A stretch of 64,000 nucleotides of DNA from Coturnix japonica. Lineage: Eukaryota > Chordata > Aves > Galliformes > Phasianidae. Of the stretch, positions 11,681-24,795 are shown piece by piece (within the stretch, counting starts at the first letter, position 1; every line of letters begins with the position of its first letter). The DNA lies in NCBI RefSeq assembly GCF_001577835.2, contig NC_029516.1, positions 163,128,495 to 163,192,494 on the forward strand, read 5' to 3'. The notes under the pieces were generated by a model that did not search any database, was not told where the DNA came from, and saw only the letters and a list, made by a program, of their open reading frames with translations. A program made the translations under genes and the position numbers.

Positions 11681-14354
11681 TCTGCCTGTTTCTTAGAATA
11701 TTCTTCCATAGGGATTTTTAGAGCACGTTACAAAAGGATGAAAGGTAGTGTCCTGTCATGTTCGTGTTTGGGTTAGTTGCCACTGTTTCCTTGCACATAG
11801 CACTTGCTCTTTTACTGGTGCTTTCTCATTATTGAGCCTCCATACCATTCCTGCCCTACGGCACCTTTCCTTCCTTGAGGATCATCAGTTTGTCTCTAAC
11901 CTTAGGGAAGTCCACTTTGTTGTCTCTACAGATCCACTTCCATCCACTTTTGACACTGAAGTTCCTCCTGAGTCAAAGGGGTGTCTGAGTGCATGCAGTC
12001 CCGCTATCTCATCTGTAGCTAGAAGAGATGGCAATGCTTCCATCACTTCTCTCTTTATCCTTCTGTACTGTGCACTCTGCATTTCTTTTCTGTGAGAAAG
12101 GACAATTTGGAGTTAGATAAGCATGTTAAAGACAGCTGTTGTACTTTAAGATGATGCTACTGTTACCTTTGTTTTATTTTTTTAAACCTCTGCTGGGCTT
12201 TCTATCAAAATTATGCTAGTCTCTCACATTTGTGTATCCATCACTTCATCCAGTGAACACACTTTAATCTTGCTTCTGGTTTTGTCCTAATTAAGCAGAG
12301 TATGGCATCGATCTTCAATAGTAACTCACCATCATGACAACGGCAGAAGACACACATTCATGAATCTTTTATACATTACATTGGACAGAACATAATCTCA
12401 AAGATCTGGCTACTATTTCTTGACCCGCAGTGGTTCCAACAATGTTTCTGTTGAATAACCTTACTATTTTTTAGTTTATTAAAATACTGTGATTGTGTCC
12501 TGTTCTTCTAGAAACTATAGCTTTAATAAAGATGTTCTAAACCACTATTTTTCATCTTAAACTTCCTCCTTCGTTTCGTCAACTTAAGAAGAAATTGCTG
12601 TGCATTTCAGGATTCTTACTGGCCTATGTATTTTTATCAGCTTCATAGTAAATTAATGCTGATAATAAAACCACTTGAAAGTGTTTGTGGCTTACATGAA
12701 TTCTATATAACATAGAAGTTCATTCTTCCTGTGTGGTTTTCAGATGAGTTTTGTTTTCATTGTGCATCTTATGATAATGAATTAAAGGGCTTCAATATAG
12801 TATTCCAACTAGTTTAAGTTAATTCTGATTTAGTAATAAGGTTATTCTTTTTCATTTTCTTTCTAAACATTGGATTGTTCCATAAAGGTTTACTGAACCT
12901 ACTGAAGTAAAATGAAATGGTAATTATGATTTTTGTGACCCAGCAATTATGGACTAATTGTGGAATTCTTTTTTACATTCAAATTTATCTCCAAATCAGT
13001 TTACAAACAATGAAATATTGTATGATGAAACGCCCCTAAATAATTAGTTTTAAAACAAATAGGATTAACAGCAAAAATTATGCCCTCCTCTATTTGGCCA
13101 AAATACTCCAATGTGAACATGTTAAATTGTTGGCCAAGGCAACAAATTCAGAACACATCTGAAATATTATTAATCTATGAGGAATGTGGTCACTTAAGGA
13201 AATTATAGATTATAGTCATAATAGAAAGAGTAACGCTAATTATGTAAGGAGTAGGTCCTCAGTGGATCTGGCACTTTCTTCTGAGTAATTCTGTTGCAAG
13301 GGATTTGAGGTACTAGTTTTGTGTTCATAGATTTATGAAGCAAAAGGCACAGCTTGTTTCCTCACATGCATTTCACTTTTGCATAAGCAGTGTAGTAGTA
13401 ATACAAAACACACTGGTGCTGGAGTGCTGTGGGCTGGGCATGAGTCATTGCACTGACTTTTGATGTAAAAAGTGGATCTTCCCAACAAGTCAGAAAAGGA
13501 GAGATTTGATAATGTAGCATCATCAAATTCTGTCCATTTTCTAATCATTTCCATTTCTGTTTGTTTAAGCTGTGTGATGCATTGTTCCCACTGCAGTTCA
13601 CCATCACCTGTGATGGTGATTACTGACATAAGGAGTGGATACTCTGCTGTGGAAACATCCCCATAGAATGGGAGATGCCAAACCTAACAGAGTTTGTTGC
13701 AATTGTTACTGACACGTGAGTGAACTACCAGGATGCTTATGTGCCAAGACCTGCCCTTAGCCAGTTTTTCTGGTTTAGATTGTTTATGGAACTGTGATTT
13801 GGGGCCACATATTACATTTTGCAAGGTTATTGTTGTGCCTGTGACCTACAAACTGAGTTTACTGTATACTGAGGTTAATTAGGATGTACAATTTTAAATG
13901 GAATGCTCATTGCCTAACAGGATGACAGTTTGTTGAGCTTTTTCATGTACTTTTGCCATATAGTGAACATGATCCATAGCTCAATGAACCACTGATATCT
14001 AAAACCAAAGGGAAGAATCTGAAGGCTCAGTCACTGTTAGTAACCAGTGCTTAAGCTTCAAAATATATTTTCACTTGCTACTTTATTTCTTGATATTCAT
14101 TGTAATTTTCTGAAATATCTTCCTTGGTTAAGGAACATGTTCCAAATCCTTGTTTCATAAAAGATTATCATGTTTCTATTACTTTGATAGTCTGGGGGAC
14201 AGCTAGCATACCAGAGGATAAGGCTTTAGTTTCATTACACTAGGTACTGTATTGTTAAAGCTGTGTTTCTGATCTAAGGACATCACCATCTTACAAATAA
14301 CGGCTGTGATCATGCTTTGCATGGTGTTTGTCTTTTAAATGGAATGTTCTTGAA
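11681..14354. other. Gene-free intergenic sequence
   Basis: AT-rich, with no exon, RNA gene or recognisable repeat. The only local structure is a near-perfect 22-base palindrome at 13598-13619 (TCACCATCAC, 2-base centre, GTGATGGTGA). Confidence 0.5.
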
Positions 14355-14550
14355 ATCACAGAATCACAGAATGACCTGGGTTGGAAGGGATCTCAAGGAT
14401 CATGAAATTCCAACCCTCCTGCCTGGTAGGGCCACCAAACTTCCACAATTATTAGATCAGGTTGCCCAGGGCCCCATCCCACCTGGCCTTAAACACCTCC
14501 AGGGATGGGGCATCCACAACCTTCCTGGGCAGCCTGTTCCAGGACCTCAT
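14355..14550 (-). repeat. CR1 LINE 3' fragment
   Basis: Starts with ATCACAGAATCACAGAATG and then follows almost the same sequence as the copy at 2703-2940, so it belongs to the same CR1 subfamily. It breaks off at CAGCCTGTTCCAGGACC. The next about 60 bases hold a short imperfect repeat of AATATTAACTTTTTT. Confidence 0.93.
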
Positions 14551-16021
14551 AATATTAACTTTTTTTTCCATATAAGGACTTAATATTAACTTTTTTCCTC
14601 TATAATTGCTCAATACTCCTTAAAAATATAAGCATAAAACCAAGAACTTATTTTGCAGTATTAGCTTTATCATTTCAAGACTGAAAATCCTCCCATTCAA
14701 ATTTATCACTTTGTTTACAGATTTTCAGAATTCTTTGCTTCTGAAAGCTGTCATTGATATTAGCATAGTTCAAACCTACCAACGAGTCCAGTTAAGTGCT
14801 ACAAATTTATTGGTCAAGCTTTGCCTTTTTGGCATTTTTTCAGCCCAGCAAGCCACAAATTTCTGTGTTTTTGCAGAGTTAGCTCCATAGGATTTCAAGT
14901 GGAGATAATCCCATTCAAAATATAGCACATCTCATAAACAAGAGATTCATCATGGCTCTCCATAGTGCTGTGCTGCCAATAAAACTGAGTTGTTGGAGAA
15001 GAGATGAATTGTCTTTTATGTCCAGAACTTCTGCTGTCAGAAGGCAGATTATGTGATTGCTTTATTGAACGCTGCTAATTTGATTTTAGAATGCTTTTCA
15101 TACAACAGCATATTCAATTTAGTATTGCTCATAAGAATGGACATCAGGTGCATGAGAGTGTTCTATGAAATCAGTGAGTCAATGCTTCATATTCTACCAA
15201 TGCATGGGGGGTGAACAATTGATAATAACTAAAAATTTAGAGCAGCAGTATACAAATGGACATACATAGGAATTCATAGATGTTTTGCCCCGCCTTTCTA
15301 TTGTTAATGTATTACCAGCACTCCTGGTAGCACAGTGTGAGCAGTGGAAAGCTGACTGCAGACTGAGCAATGGCGCTGTGCTTCCAGCAACTAGGGCAGG
15401 CTGTGCAGTATGCAGAGAGGCAGCCTGTGAATGGCTGTCATGGAGTGATCTGGAACCTCTCTGCTTTCTTTAAGCAGTGAGTTTAACTTCACCATTAGCA
15501 GTAATGTACATAGAAAATTATTTTCCTTTCAACAGATTGCTCTGCCAGAAGTCACAGGGCAAGTCACTGATGTATCAGGATCTGTGACTCTCACCTGCTT
15601 TACTGACCTTTACAATCCTGCCAAAGCTTCTGTTGGCTTTGTGCTTGCAGGAAGAAGTGGATGGACTTTGATCCAGCTGCACTGGCAGAGTTAGTTCCAC
15701 GTATGTATATATACTAATTAATTCCATAGCTTTCATCACCGTTCCATATAAATGTACCTAAGGGAACATAATGGAGAAGCATTATTTCATTAGAAATTTG
15801 TGTTTGTTGACTTACTTACCTTTTCAACAAGCCGAGGGAGCCTTTGCATTTCAAAACACATTGTCAAATATCTATGTACTGTTACCATAAGTACCAAATA
15901 CTGTTTGTTATTGGTACGAACATTGTCAACGTTTGCTGTGCAATGAACTAGAGCTATAGTATTTCACTACATATCATTGTGGAGCGTTATAAACATCTTG
16001 GAGAAGCTGATCTTTTAGTTA
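14551..16021. other. Gene-free intergenic sequence
   Basis: No supportable gene. Short open stretches at 15285-15473 and about 15540-15700 show no known domain and no matching splice structure. Confidence 0.45.
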
Positions 16022-16115
16022 GAAAGGTTTGGGCAGGAAAGAACCTCAGAGATCATCAAGTCCAGCACACCTGCTGTGGAAAGGGGCATCTTCCACTGGA
16101 TCAGACTGCTCACAG
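16022..16115 (-). repeat. CR1 LINE remnant
   Basis: An antisense CR1 3'-end fragment of about 90 bases: GAACCTCAGAGATCATCAAG, then a CACACCTGCTGTGG block and CTTCCACTGGATCAGACTGC. The level of change suggests an old insertion. Confidence 0.75.
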
Positions 16116-19100
16116 TTAACATGAAAAACATATTTTCCTCCTAGTAAAAGACATCTGTGGATCGATCATCTTTCAAAATGTTTTAATTCTGTAATCCAAT
16201 TAGAAATGAGTGGTTCTGTTCCATTAGCTTGGCACCCGTTCTTTCCCAATTCCTCCCTGCATTAGGAATCCAAGAAAAATGTCTTGACAAGAACAGATGA
16301 GCAACCACTACATTTAGTAGCATGATTAAATCTAAGCATGCAAATCTCATTGACACAATTCAAGTTAAGTTAGTTCATTCAGGAGCCTTAGACCAGAGGC
16401 AGTATTAATTAGCATTTGGAGGAATACTGAAGCAATTGGCTTCTAGTTAAAGCAAGTAGTAAAAATAAATCCCACTTTTTTTATTATTATTATTATTTTA
16501 AATTAATACTCCAAATTATAAATGTTTTAGAGTATTTCTTGCTTCCACCTGTGGCATTAATTTGACTTTGGCAGTCTTTATAAAATAATTTTCAAAAAAT
16601 GAAATGAGAGATGTTGAAACTTTTGTTCTGAAATAATGATTTTCTTTCTTTTTAACCTATGAGTGCAACAATTGTGCAAAGAAAGCTGTTGTGTTGTTTT
16701 TTATCTCAACATATTAAAAGGGAGCCTAAGCAGGTCCAGCCTTCTACAACAGGTTTTATTATTTCTGAGATAAGTGCAACCCACTTTTGTGACAAAATTA
16801 GAAGTCATCATCTCCCTACTCTCTCCTATTTTTTACTTCCCAGAAAAATGTGCTGTGCTTTGGAACACTAAAATACAGCAGGTTCCTTTCAGTTTTAACC
16901 ATGAGGGAGGATTTGGAACTTTTAAATACTGCAACTTAGCAAACTGACTTCTAGGTAATTCTAGCCAGAGAAGTTGCGGTAAATACTTGTCTGCTGACTA
17001 AATGTACATTTAACACACAGCCTGCACTTGCTGCAGTGCAGCATCAGAATTTATCTGTCTCCATTTTTTAAACCAAAGTTAATTTCTTTCACAAGCAGAT
17101 TCACAACTAAATCCTGACACACATCATCTCTTTAAGGGACAAGAGCCCTTAGGATCGACTCTTTGCAAAAAACTTCCTAGAAAACAGGTGATGGCTAATA
17201 TAATCTTGCTACAAAATCAAACCTGCCAAAGTCAGAGACTGCTCTGCAGTGCTAAAACTTAAATGTCTTTTAGGAAAGCTCCGGTAAACATTTTAAACTG
17301 AAGTATTTTAATTTAGTAGGACATGGGTTTCATTTGATGGACACAGGAAATACGGGCACCATGTAAATCAGCTCTCCAAATCTCTTCAAATCACTTTTAA
17401 CTCTGACTCATAACAAGCCCAGTTCAACAGAAGTACTGATTGCTTCCAGTGTAGTCTACCAGTTGAATGGAGAGGCTGATAGTGAGTCAGAGACATTAAA
17501 GGAGTTTATCAGACTATTGGAAGCTCCAGCAGGTAGGATGATGATTTCCTGTGTAAGGTGGCATTGTAACTATTCTGCTTCCAAAACTAAGCAGGAGATA
17601 CAGGATCAGCTACATTTGATACAGAAGGAAGTGTTAATACAACTGATTTCTTCAGCAGTTGGAATTTCCCTGGAGATCCGGCCCAGACCATCTCAAATCA
17701 ATGATGCTCACAAAGGAAGCGCCCAAGTCTGGTTAAGAAATCAGACTGCAATAAAGATGGAATTAGTAGAATAGAGGAACTGTAAAGGCAAGAGAATAAG
17801 CTGGCCATAAAACAGGAGAATAAGTTAGGCCATCAGCAAGGAGGACACGATGCTTTTAAGAGCAGTAAAAAGAGTGTGATCAAACACATTTCCTTTTCCA
17901 TTAATAATTTTTGCCCCTTGTATTACTGCTCCTGAAGAATCACACCTCCACAGCTAGCCCGCTTTTGCTATTGAGACTGCCCTATTTTGAGCAGTCTCAA
18001 TAACTCTTTGCTGCAGTATGTATGTTACTTAAGTGTGAATTTTACTTGCTGTCTATGTAGGACAAAGCGTTCTTATAGTTCCATCTGATTTCTATGAAAA
18101 GAGCTCATTTTGTGAAAATCCTGATTTCACATTCATTGCTTCTCCCAATGTCCGCTGAGAAATGTAAGGAACATTTCACTTCTGAGGCTCCCCAGTACAT
18201 AAAAATTTGCCTTCTAAAATAACCATCTCATGCAGATTTCTCTTTCCAAAGGAACATTGTTAGCAGAAAGTCCTTTTATGTTTGGAATATGAGTTTTTCG
18301 CGTTGTTAAAGGAACTGTTGTGAATGGGCCGTAGGTTGCATCCAGGTAGGTCAGCATCTCTGCACAGTTCGGTCAGAGTTATTGTGCCAACTACAGGGTA
18401 AGGCTACAGGTCTTGAGAAATAACTTCAGGACTGTGAACAGAGACATCAATAGCAAATGCTGTTTAAAAATATGTTCTATTAGTTTTCTAATCTGTGTTC
18501 TCTGTTATGTAATATACACACTCCCTGTAAGAAAACCATGTTTTTTTATTACTTGTTATGAATTGAAACTTTGATTCAGAAGTCACAATGTAACATGTGA
18601 ACATTTTTACATTCATGTAAAATCATCTCCTGTCTGCTTTCATCTGTTATAAATTCCTATTTGAATCAAGAAAGACTGAACCTATATGAAACTCTTCCAC
18701 GGAACCCAAAGAATACAGACTAATTGGTAAGCTTGTATGCCCTCAGGATCTTGTTTAAGCATAGAAATAGCCATACCTTGTCTACTACACCAGGATGCAG
18801 TGAAACTTTGCTAAACATTAACTTAATGGTTCTGGTAACAGTAATTATTGTTTTACTTATTTCTCCAAGAGCACTAAGTGATGTCAGGCTTTTGATACTG
18901 GAGCAGTGTTGATGTCCTGTGAACACTTTCAAGAAATTAACTTTTCCATTTTTATAACAGTGGAAAATTCCTGCTCTACGAAAGAAACAAATCAGCCTTA
19001 TTCTTCCCACCGTAAAGTCAAGATGTGCGCGAGGAGCTCAGACTGGCAAATTGTTTCGTTAACAATCATTCTAAAAAATATGTTACCACTAGGGGTCTCC

Positions 19101-21334
19101 TTGACTTCAGAGTTCAAACACGAGCGCAGAGAGCATCTCAAATTCGACTACCACGTAACTCGGCCCAAATTGAACTCTTTCAGCGCCTGGAGATGGCGTC
19201 AGTGAGCCCGAGTAACCTCATTTCTTAGCAAGCCAATAGTTTTTTTTTCCTTCTAATTCCAGAAAACACAGGAAACAATCATAGCAAACCTAGGCACAGC
19301 AAGACTGCAAGCCTACTTATTTGTGTTAATATTTCTTGGGATATTTATTTCAGCACAAAACCAAAATGAATAAAACCAGACCTTTAAGTAATATTTATCT
19401 CTTGGATAAGCACTGCTACAACAACACTTAAGTGAACTGCTGGAGTAAGTCTCATTTTGAAATGTGACCTAAACACATGCAATTAAAAAACATATCAAAG
19501 CTTCTGATTACAAGAGCTATTACTAGATTAGCCAGCAAAGGTGGTTAATTCCCTGAACAAGCAAACAGAGGAAATTGAGCTGTAAGTCCTATACTTCCCA
19601 AGAAATAGAAGTTCTTAATACAAATACTACTGCTTACTCTTAATCTTCTTAGCTGCGTACCTTGGGGCCTGGAACATCCAACCAGGAGCACAAGCTTTGT
19701 CCAGATCTGGATAATCACTTCTTTAGAAGCTTATTTTAATAGTGTTGAGAAGATGGCAGATATTTGGTCATTCCACAAACAATCAGCCTAGGATGAATAT
19801 ACATAGGAATTGCGATATCGAAAACTTAAGTTCAAAAGGTAAACATGTATGGCATTTTTCCAGAGATAAATATAAACCTGAAGCTCAGGCTTCCAAAAAA
19901 TTACTTGTCAGAAAACTCTAGTTTGGGCCCAGTAATTAATAATCTTGTGTTGGCAGGAACAGTGATCAGATTACTTGTGACAAATAGACCTCCCTGTATT
20001 GTATTTTTGTGTTTTTCATTGTTTCTCTTGCACTGTTTTTGTTGGCATAGAGGAGCACTGACTCAAGTGCAGAATACCAGCTCAAAATTCCTGTACCTCC
20101 AGGTACTTTTTTTTGAACAGAATGGCTTGGCAAGAGCAAAGAGAAGTAAAACCAAAACTGCTCACCCACTGCTGGCAGGAGCAGCGCTGGGTTTGGTCTG
20201 CAGCCAGGGAGTTTCTGTCTGGCCCCATGTTTACTACTCATAGCCACTCAGCCTGGAGCTCCCCTGAACTGCAACCACTGCAGATCATGGTTTCTTTCTG
20301 CTGTTAGAGCCGGTGGCAATCTGGAGAACAGAACAAAGCAACAAACAGTTGACATTAGCTCTATACTGCTGAAGAGCTATGGTCAAATTTTTCTGTTACA
20401 ATTCTGTGTTAAGTATTGAGGCCTAATCAATTATTTGGGTAAAAACAGTTCTCGCTTTCTATTTTTCAATTTGGCACATAGCCATGTAGTAACTTTTCAG
20501 TTTTAAAGGTAGTTGGTGTTTAGCAGTTAAACTAAACTCATTTCAGAACATTTATAGCAGTGCTCAGTAACTGGTTTGGCTGTCTGACTGGAATAACACT
20601 TCTGAGTTCTGAGGACTAACAACGTCACAGCTCTATGTTTAGAGATCAGCAGTTAGAATTCAAGATTTACTGCTCATCTGACTCCTCATTCCCTTTTATT
20701 CTGGGATATGACATCACTTTCCTTATTACCTGAATTGGATGTAGAAAATAAACTATTTATTTAACTCCTTCACTTCTTTTCAGTATATCCTGTCTCCTCA
20801 TCCTTTGCCCATTTATCCTTTTGGGACCTGGAACTGTGAGTAATACCAGTGTGGGTTCTCCAAGTATGGCCACGAATGGCCAGATCAGATGTTGAATCTG
20901 TGAAGCTTGGAAAGAGGGAGCACGTCCTTCTGCATGACCACACAGTGATGATGACACTCATTCCAGGAAACACATTAATGTTTACCGTTCTTCAGAGGGT
21001 GATGTTGTGTCAAGCTCTACCCACTTGATCCAAAATAAGGTAACCCTACAGACACCATAAGGATAAGAGGCAAAGCTACTACATAAATCAGTGTGCCTTC
21101 TCAGTCCTTCCTCTGAGCAGAACATTTGTCAGTTTGATTATCCCATAATTATGAACTAGTGCCTATGAATTATGAGTACCAAATGATCTGAAATCCTACA
21201 CTCAGTCAGCATTTTTCTTAGTGATATTTTTTTGACCCAGAACATGTAAGAAAATCAGAATATTAGTACTAGTAGTTAGAATCATATAAATATTTTCCCT
21301 TATTATAGTAAGTATAAGTCCTTATACTTACTCC
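16116..21334. other. Gene-free intergenic sequence
   Basis: No exon or named repeat recognised over about 5.2 kb. A CpG-dense patch lies at about 19020-19215 in otherwise CpG-poor DNA. Open frames of about 100-130 codons near 17.5, 18.9 and 19.9 kb show no domain and no splice context. Confidence 0.45.
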
Positions 21335-21661
21335 CAGGAGGGGAATAAACTCTTCGAAAGGGCTGACAATAGCAGGACTAGGGGAAATGGTTTTAAGTTA
21401 AAAGAGGGAAGATTTAGGTTGGATGTTAGGGGGAAGTTCTTCACTAGGAGAGTGGTTAGGCCCTGGAACAGGCTGCCCAGGGAGGTTGTGGATGCCCCGT
21501 CCTTGGAGGTGTTCAAGACCAGGTTGGACAGGGCCCTGGGCAACCTGATCTAGTAAATGTGTATGTTTGGTGGCCCTGCCAGGCAGGGGGTTGGAACTAC
21601 ATGATCCTTGAGGTCCCTTCCAACACGGGTCATTCTGTGATTCTGTGTGATTCTGTGATTC
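21335..21661 (+). repeat. CR1 LINE 3' fragment
   Basis: Sense-strand CR1: an AGGACTAGGGGAAATGGTTT block, AAGTTCTTCACTAGGAGAG, GAACAGGCTGCCCAGGGAGG and GATGCCCCGTCCTTGGAG. It ends with GGTCCCTTCCAAC and four ATTCTGTG-type terminal octamers. The intact 3' terminus with several octamers marks a relatively young, complete 3' end. Only the last about 330 bases of the element are present. Confidence 0.94.
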
Positions 21662-24365
21662 CTTTTCTGTTTCATCCAGGCAAAGAGATTGATTCTGAAA
21701 GGAAGGTTCACTATTTCTTTCTCGTACACTAGTTATGATATAATATCTACAGAACTAAAAAAGAAAAAAGCATGAGCAACTTCCATAGCACAATGAGAGA
21801 AAGCTGAAATCATCATGTAATAGAGCTGACTTGCAAATGCTACTCCACATGCCAGAATACAGAAGCCCGCAGCTGCTTTTACAAACATGGATACAACATG
21901 TCTTCATTTCATCCGTTTGACTGGGACTTTCTGAGAGCAACCACCTAATGCAGTCATTAGTTTGTTCTGGCACAATAAGTAACCACATCTTACTGACTAA
22001 AGGGAGAGTTTTATGATCTTAAGGAACATGTGCAGCACTCTAGATGGTTAAAGAAGTGAGAAGTCCAAGGAATCAAAGTCTATCTGCACATTATTTCCAA
22101 ATACTCCCTCAAAATCCCTTTTTGGAATATTCACGAATTGCAAAATAAGGGAAATTTTCATCATCTGCAGTGTACTGAAGGAGAGGGACTAGCAGCTGCT
22201 TACTAGTTAAACAGCAGTCCCCCTGGCTGGAAGGCACTCAGCACATCTCTGCTCTGTCAGTGACACTGGCTTTGGCTTCTCATTTGTGGTGGGAGTAGTG
22301 CCCAGAGAACACCCTCCTGTCTATGGCCACCCTTCAGAGTTCCAGTGCTGTCCTTAATCTGAGTGACCTACAGACCTCTTCTCAGTTCAGTGGCTCTGTA
22401 CTTTATATCTAACTCATTTTTTCTCATCTGAATAAACGTACTTTTTGAGCCCAACTGAGCTGGTGTTTGACACATTCAGTCACCTTTAAAGTTAAGACTT
22501 ATTTGATGATTGCTTTTTCTCATTAGATATGTGCTGTCAGTTGTTGGCCAGTGATCATACAGTACCTTGCCTACGTTTACATCTATATTAATGAAAATTG
22601 TATCAAACGTATTTTAGGTTCTATCATATAAAAACAGAAATGCAGTGTTTTCCAAGAGCAGAAGTAACAACACTAGTGCTCCTATGGCCTGCTCATCTTT
22701 GCTTATTAGGTGTTACCAGATTTAAAAGCTTTGATAGATGAAGCTATTCAGAACATGTACAATCACTGGAAAGCCAAAATGTGCTTATTGCTCTGTGCGC
22801 CCTTCAAAAATTAAAAGCAATTACATGGTTTAATATTTCTTGTCCGATGTCCACATGGTACTGCTGATACTTTGCATTCCTACTTCATCACTCTTCAGCA
22901 CACAAGAGCCCTTTAAAATTTAGCAGGGATAAAACCATGAGAGTTGTGTGGAATTAATGCATTTGAGATGCAGACAAATATGTATTTACTTAAATCCACA
23001 AGAAAAGCAAAGAGGGACACTTTCTACCTCATTTGAAAACACACTAGTGATTTATATTAAATAACTGAATTCCTTTTACAGAGCTCTAATGCTTCTACTG
23101 AGTGCTAAATAGCAGATGCAAAATATTAAAAGGACAAAATCCACACACACGGAACTTCTTGGAACGTAGGCGTCTGGCTTTTCCTTCCCACAAAGCTTCT
23201 TTATTGGTTTTGATTACTGTCAGCACTGTCAGTTCTGTTCTTTCTAATCTCTGGTGCTCAAACTGGAAAAGCTTGTTGGGAGGCAGCAGAGGAAAGCACA
23301 CAGTTCAGGCAAAGCTTAACGTATAACAAAAGAAGGCCAAGAAATTCAGTCTTCTGTGGCACTCTGCATCCCTTCCTGGTACAGCAAAACCACTGCTGGT
23401 GTCATATTCCATTGGCTGACACGTCCCACGCCAGCTCAGACCGCCAGCCATCTCCCACTGAAGTAACCTGGAGCCTCAAGCTTCTTTTCTTCTTTACACT
23501 AACAAGAAAGAGACTTGCTGTCTGTTCCCTGCAAATCTGTGATGTAAACAGCAATTTTGTGGTTATCATACTTAGCAAAACACAGTGCTTCCAGGAACAA
23601 AATCCTCTTTGCTTGGAAAATGGGAAACAGCGGTGGCAGCAGCTCAGACTTCCATACTGTATAGATTTTAGACCAGGGAAGAAATACTGTCCCTCAAAAA
23701 TCTGCTGATGCATTATGCAATTCCTAAGAAGACAAACAAGATTTATGGGGCCTAATGTAAGAGAAAAATATTTATGCAGCTTAAGTGCCAGGACTCTGCT
23801 CTGTCCCCCTCTCTGCCAACTCAGCATAAAAATGAGTTTTTAGCTACTCTGTACAGACCAGGAACTGATCTTGCAGTGAGCTGTAGTACTGACTGAAGAG
23901 CATGGAACAACATTTTGAAAGTTCAGTTAGAAGTGAGTCAACGAAGGGGCATGGGATAGGATTCTCAAATGTTTTATTCCTTGGGGAGTTATGGCCTGGG
24001 CTCAGGACAGGCAGATGACTTAGAACATGATGTGAAACTCCTGTGAGACAGCAGATTAGGAAAGATGTCACTGGTATCAGGCCAAAGCACTCTGAAACTG
24101 CATTTCTTCTCATTACTGCCACTGCATTTCCTTCCATCCCATGCTCTTTTCTACAAGCCAGTCTTCTCAAAGCTGCAGTCATTACAGTTTTCTCTACCCC
24201 TCCCATTCTTTTCAGAAGAAACTACGAAAGATAGAAAGAACATAACACTATTTGATAGAATAGAGCAAATTTTCAGCTATAAAGCAGTGTTTTTCAACTT
24301 AGTCCCCACCATTAACTATGTGTTTTAGCCTGGATGCTGTGCTCATAAAAATCTGCACACGTGGA
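21662..24365. other. Gene-free intergenic sequence
   Basis: No supportable gene or recognised repeat. Overlapping open frames on both strands at 23.1-24.2 kb (up to 141 codons) show no domain. Confidence 0.45.
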
Positions 24366-24465
24366 GGTTAGGGTTAGGGTTAAGGTTAGGGTTAAGGTTA
24401 GGGTTAGGGTTAGGGTTAGGGTTAGGGTTAGGGTTAGGGTTAGGGTTAGGGTTAGGGTTAAGGTT
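24366..24465. repeat. Interstitial telomeric sequence, 16 hexamers
   Basis: From 24368 to 24463 there are sixteen consecutive hexamers without a frame slip. Thirteen are TTAGGG and three (units 3, 5 and 16) are TTAAGG. The G-rich strand is the + strand. Flanks are unique AT-rich sequence, so this is an internal array, not a chromosome end. Such short, near-pure interstitial arrays are usually attributed to telomere repeats added during double-strand break repair. A proline-rich open frame across it is an artefact of the repeat. Confidence 0.97.
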
Positions 24466-24650
24466 TTTCACAGCTTTTAGGATGGCATTATTGCTGGGGA
24501 AATGTTGCCCATACTGTCCAACTTTCAATGTGCCATCATCCCTTGTTTGGTCTCCATTAATGTTCACCAAGTGTTAGTGAATGTCAAAGGGTGCAACTTC
24601 TTCCAGGTGGAGGAATGAACACCTTTCCTTCCTGAACACTTCCACATCTA

Positions 24651-24795
24651 TAGAATCATAGAATCACAGAAACATAATCATAGATAGTGTTGGGTTGCAA
24701 GGTACCTCAAAGATCATCAAGTTCCATCCCCCTGCCATGGACATTATTGCCAAACACTACATCAAGTACTAGATCAGGTGTCAGTGTCAGTCACC
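24651..24795 (-). repeat. CR1 LINE 3' remnant
   Basis: Begins on + with AGAATCATAGAATCACAGAA and continues with TACCTCAAAGATCATCAAGT, CCCCCTGCCATGGACA and CAAGTACTAGATCAGG, the antisense CR1 3' region. Moderately diverged. Confidence 0.88.

Noticed and set aside
11423-11776. 117-codon open frame as a novel protein
   Set aside because: Most of it is the translated 3' region of a CR1 fragment in a non-ORF2 frame.
13598-13619. 22-base palindrome TCACCATCAC/GTGATGGTGA
   Set aside because: Isolated, with only a 2-base centre and no neighbouring element; could be chance.
15540-15700. Exon-like stretch reading GSVTLTCFTDLYNPAKASVG, superficially immunoglobulin-like
   Set aside because: A CAG precedes it, but there is no Ig Trp/Cys spacing, no donor in frame and no partner exons.
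17463-17774. 103-codon open frame as a gene
   Set aside because: No recognised motif, no flanking splice or promoter signals; length is compatible with chance.
23402-23827. 141-codon minus-strand open frame
   Set aside because: Overlaps an open frame on the other strand; no recognisable domain or promoter.
24343-24570. Asn-Pro repeat protein on the minus strand
   Set aside because: The NP repeat is simply the translated telomere hexamer array; no coding support.
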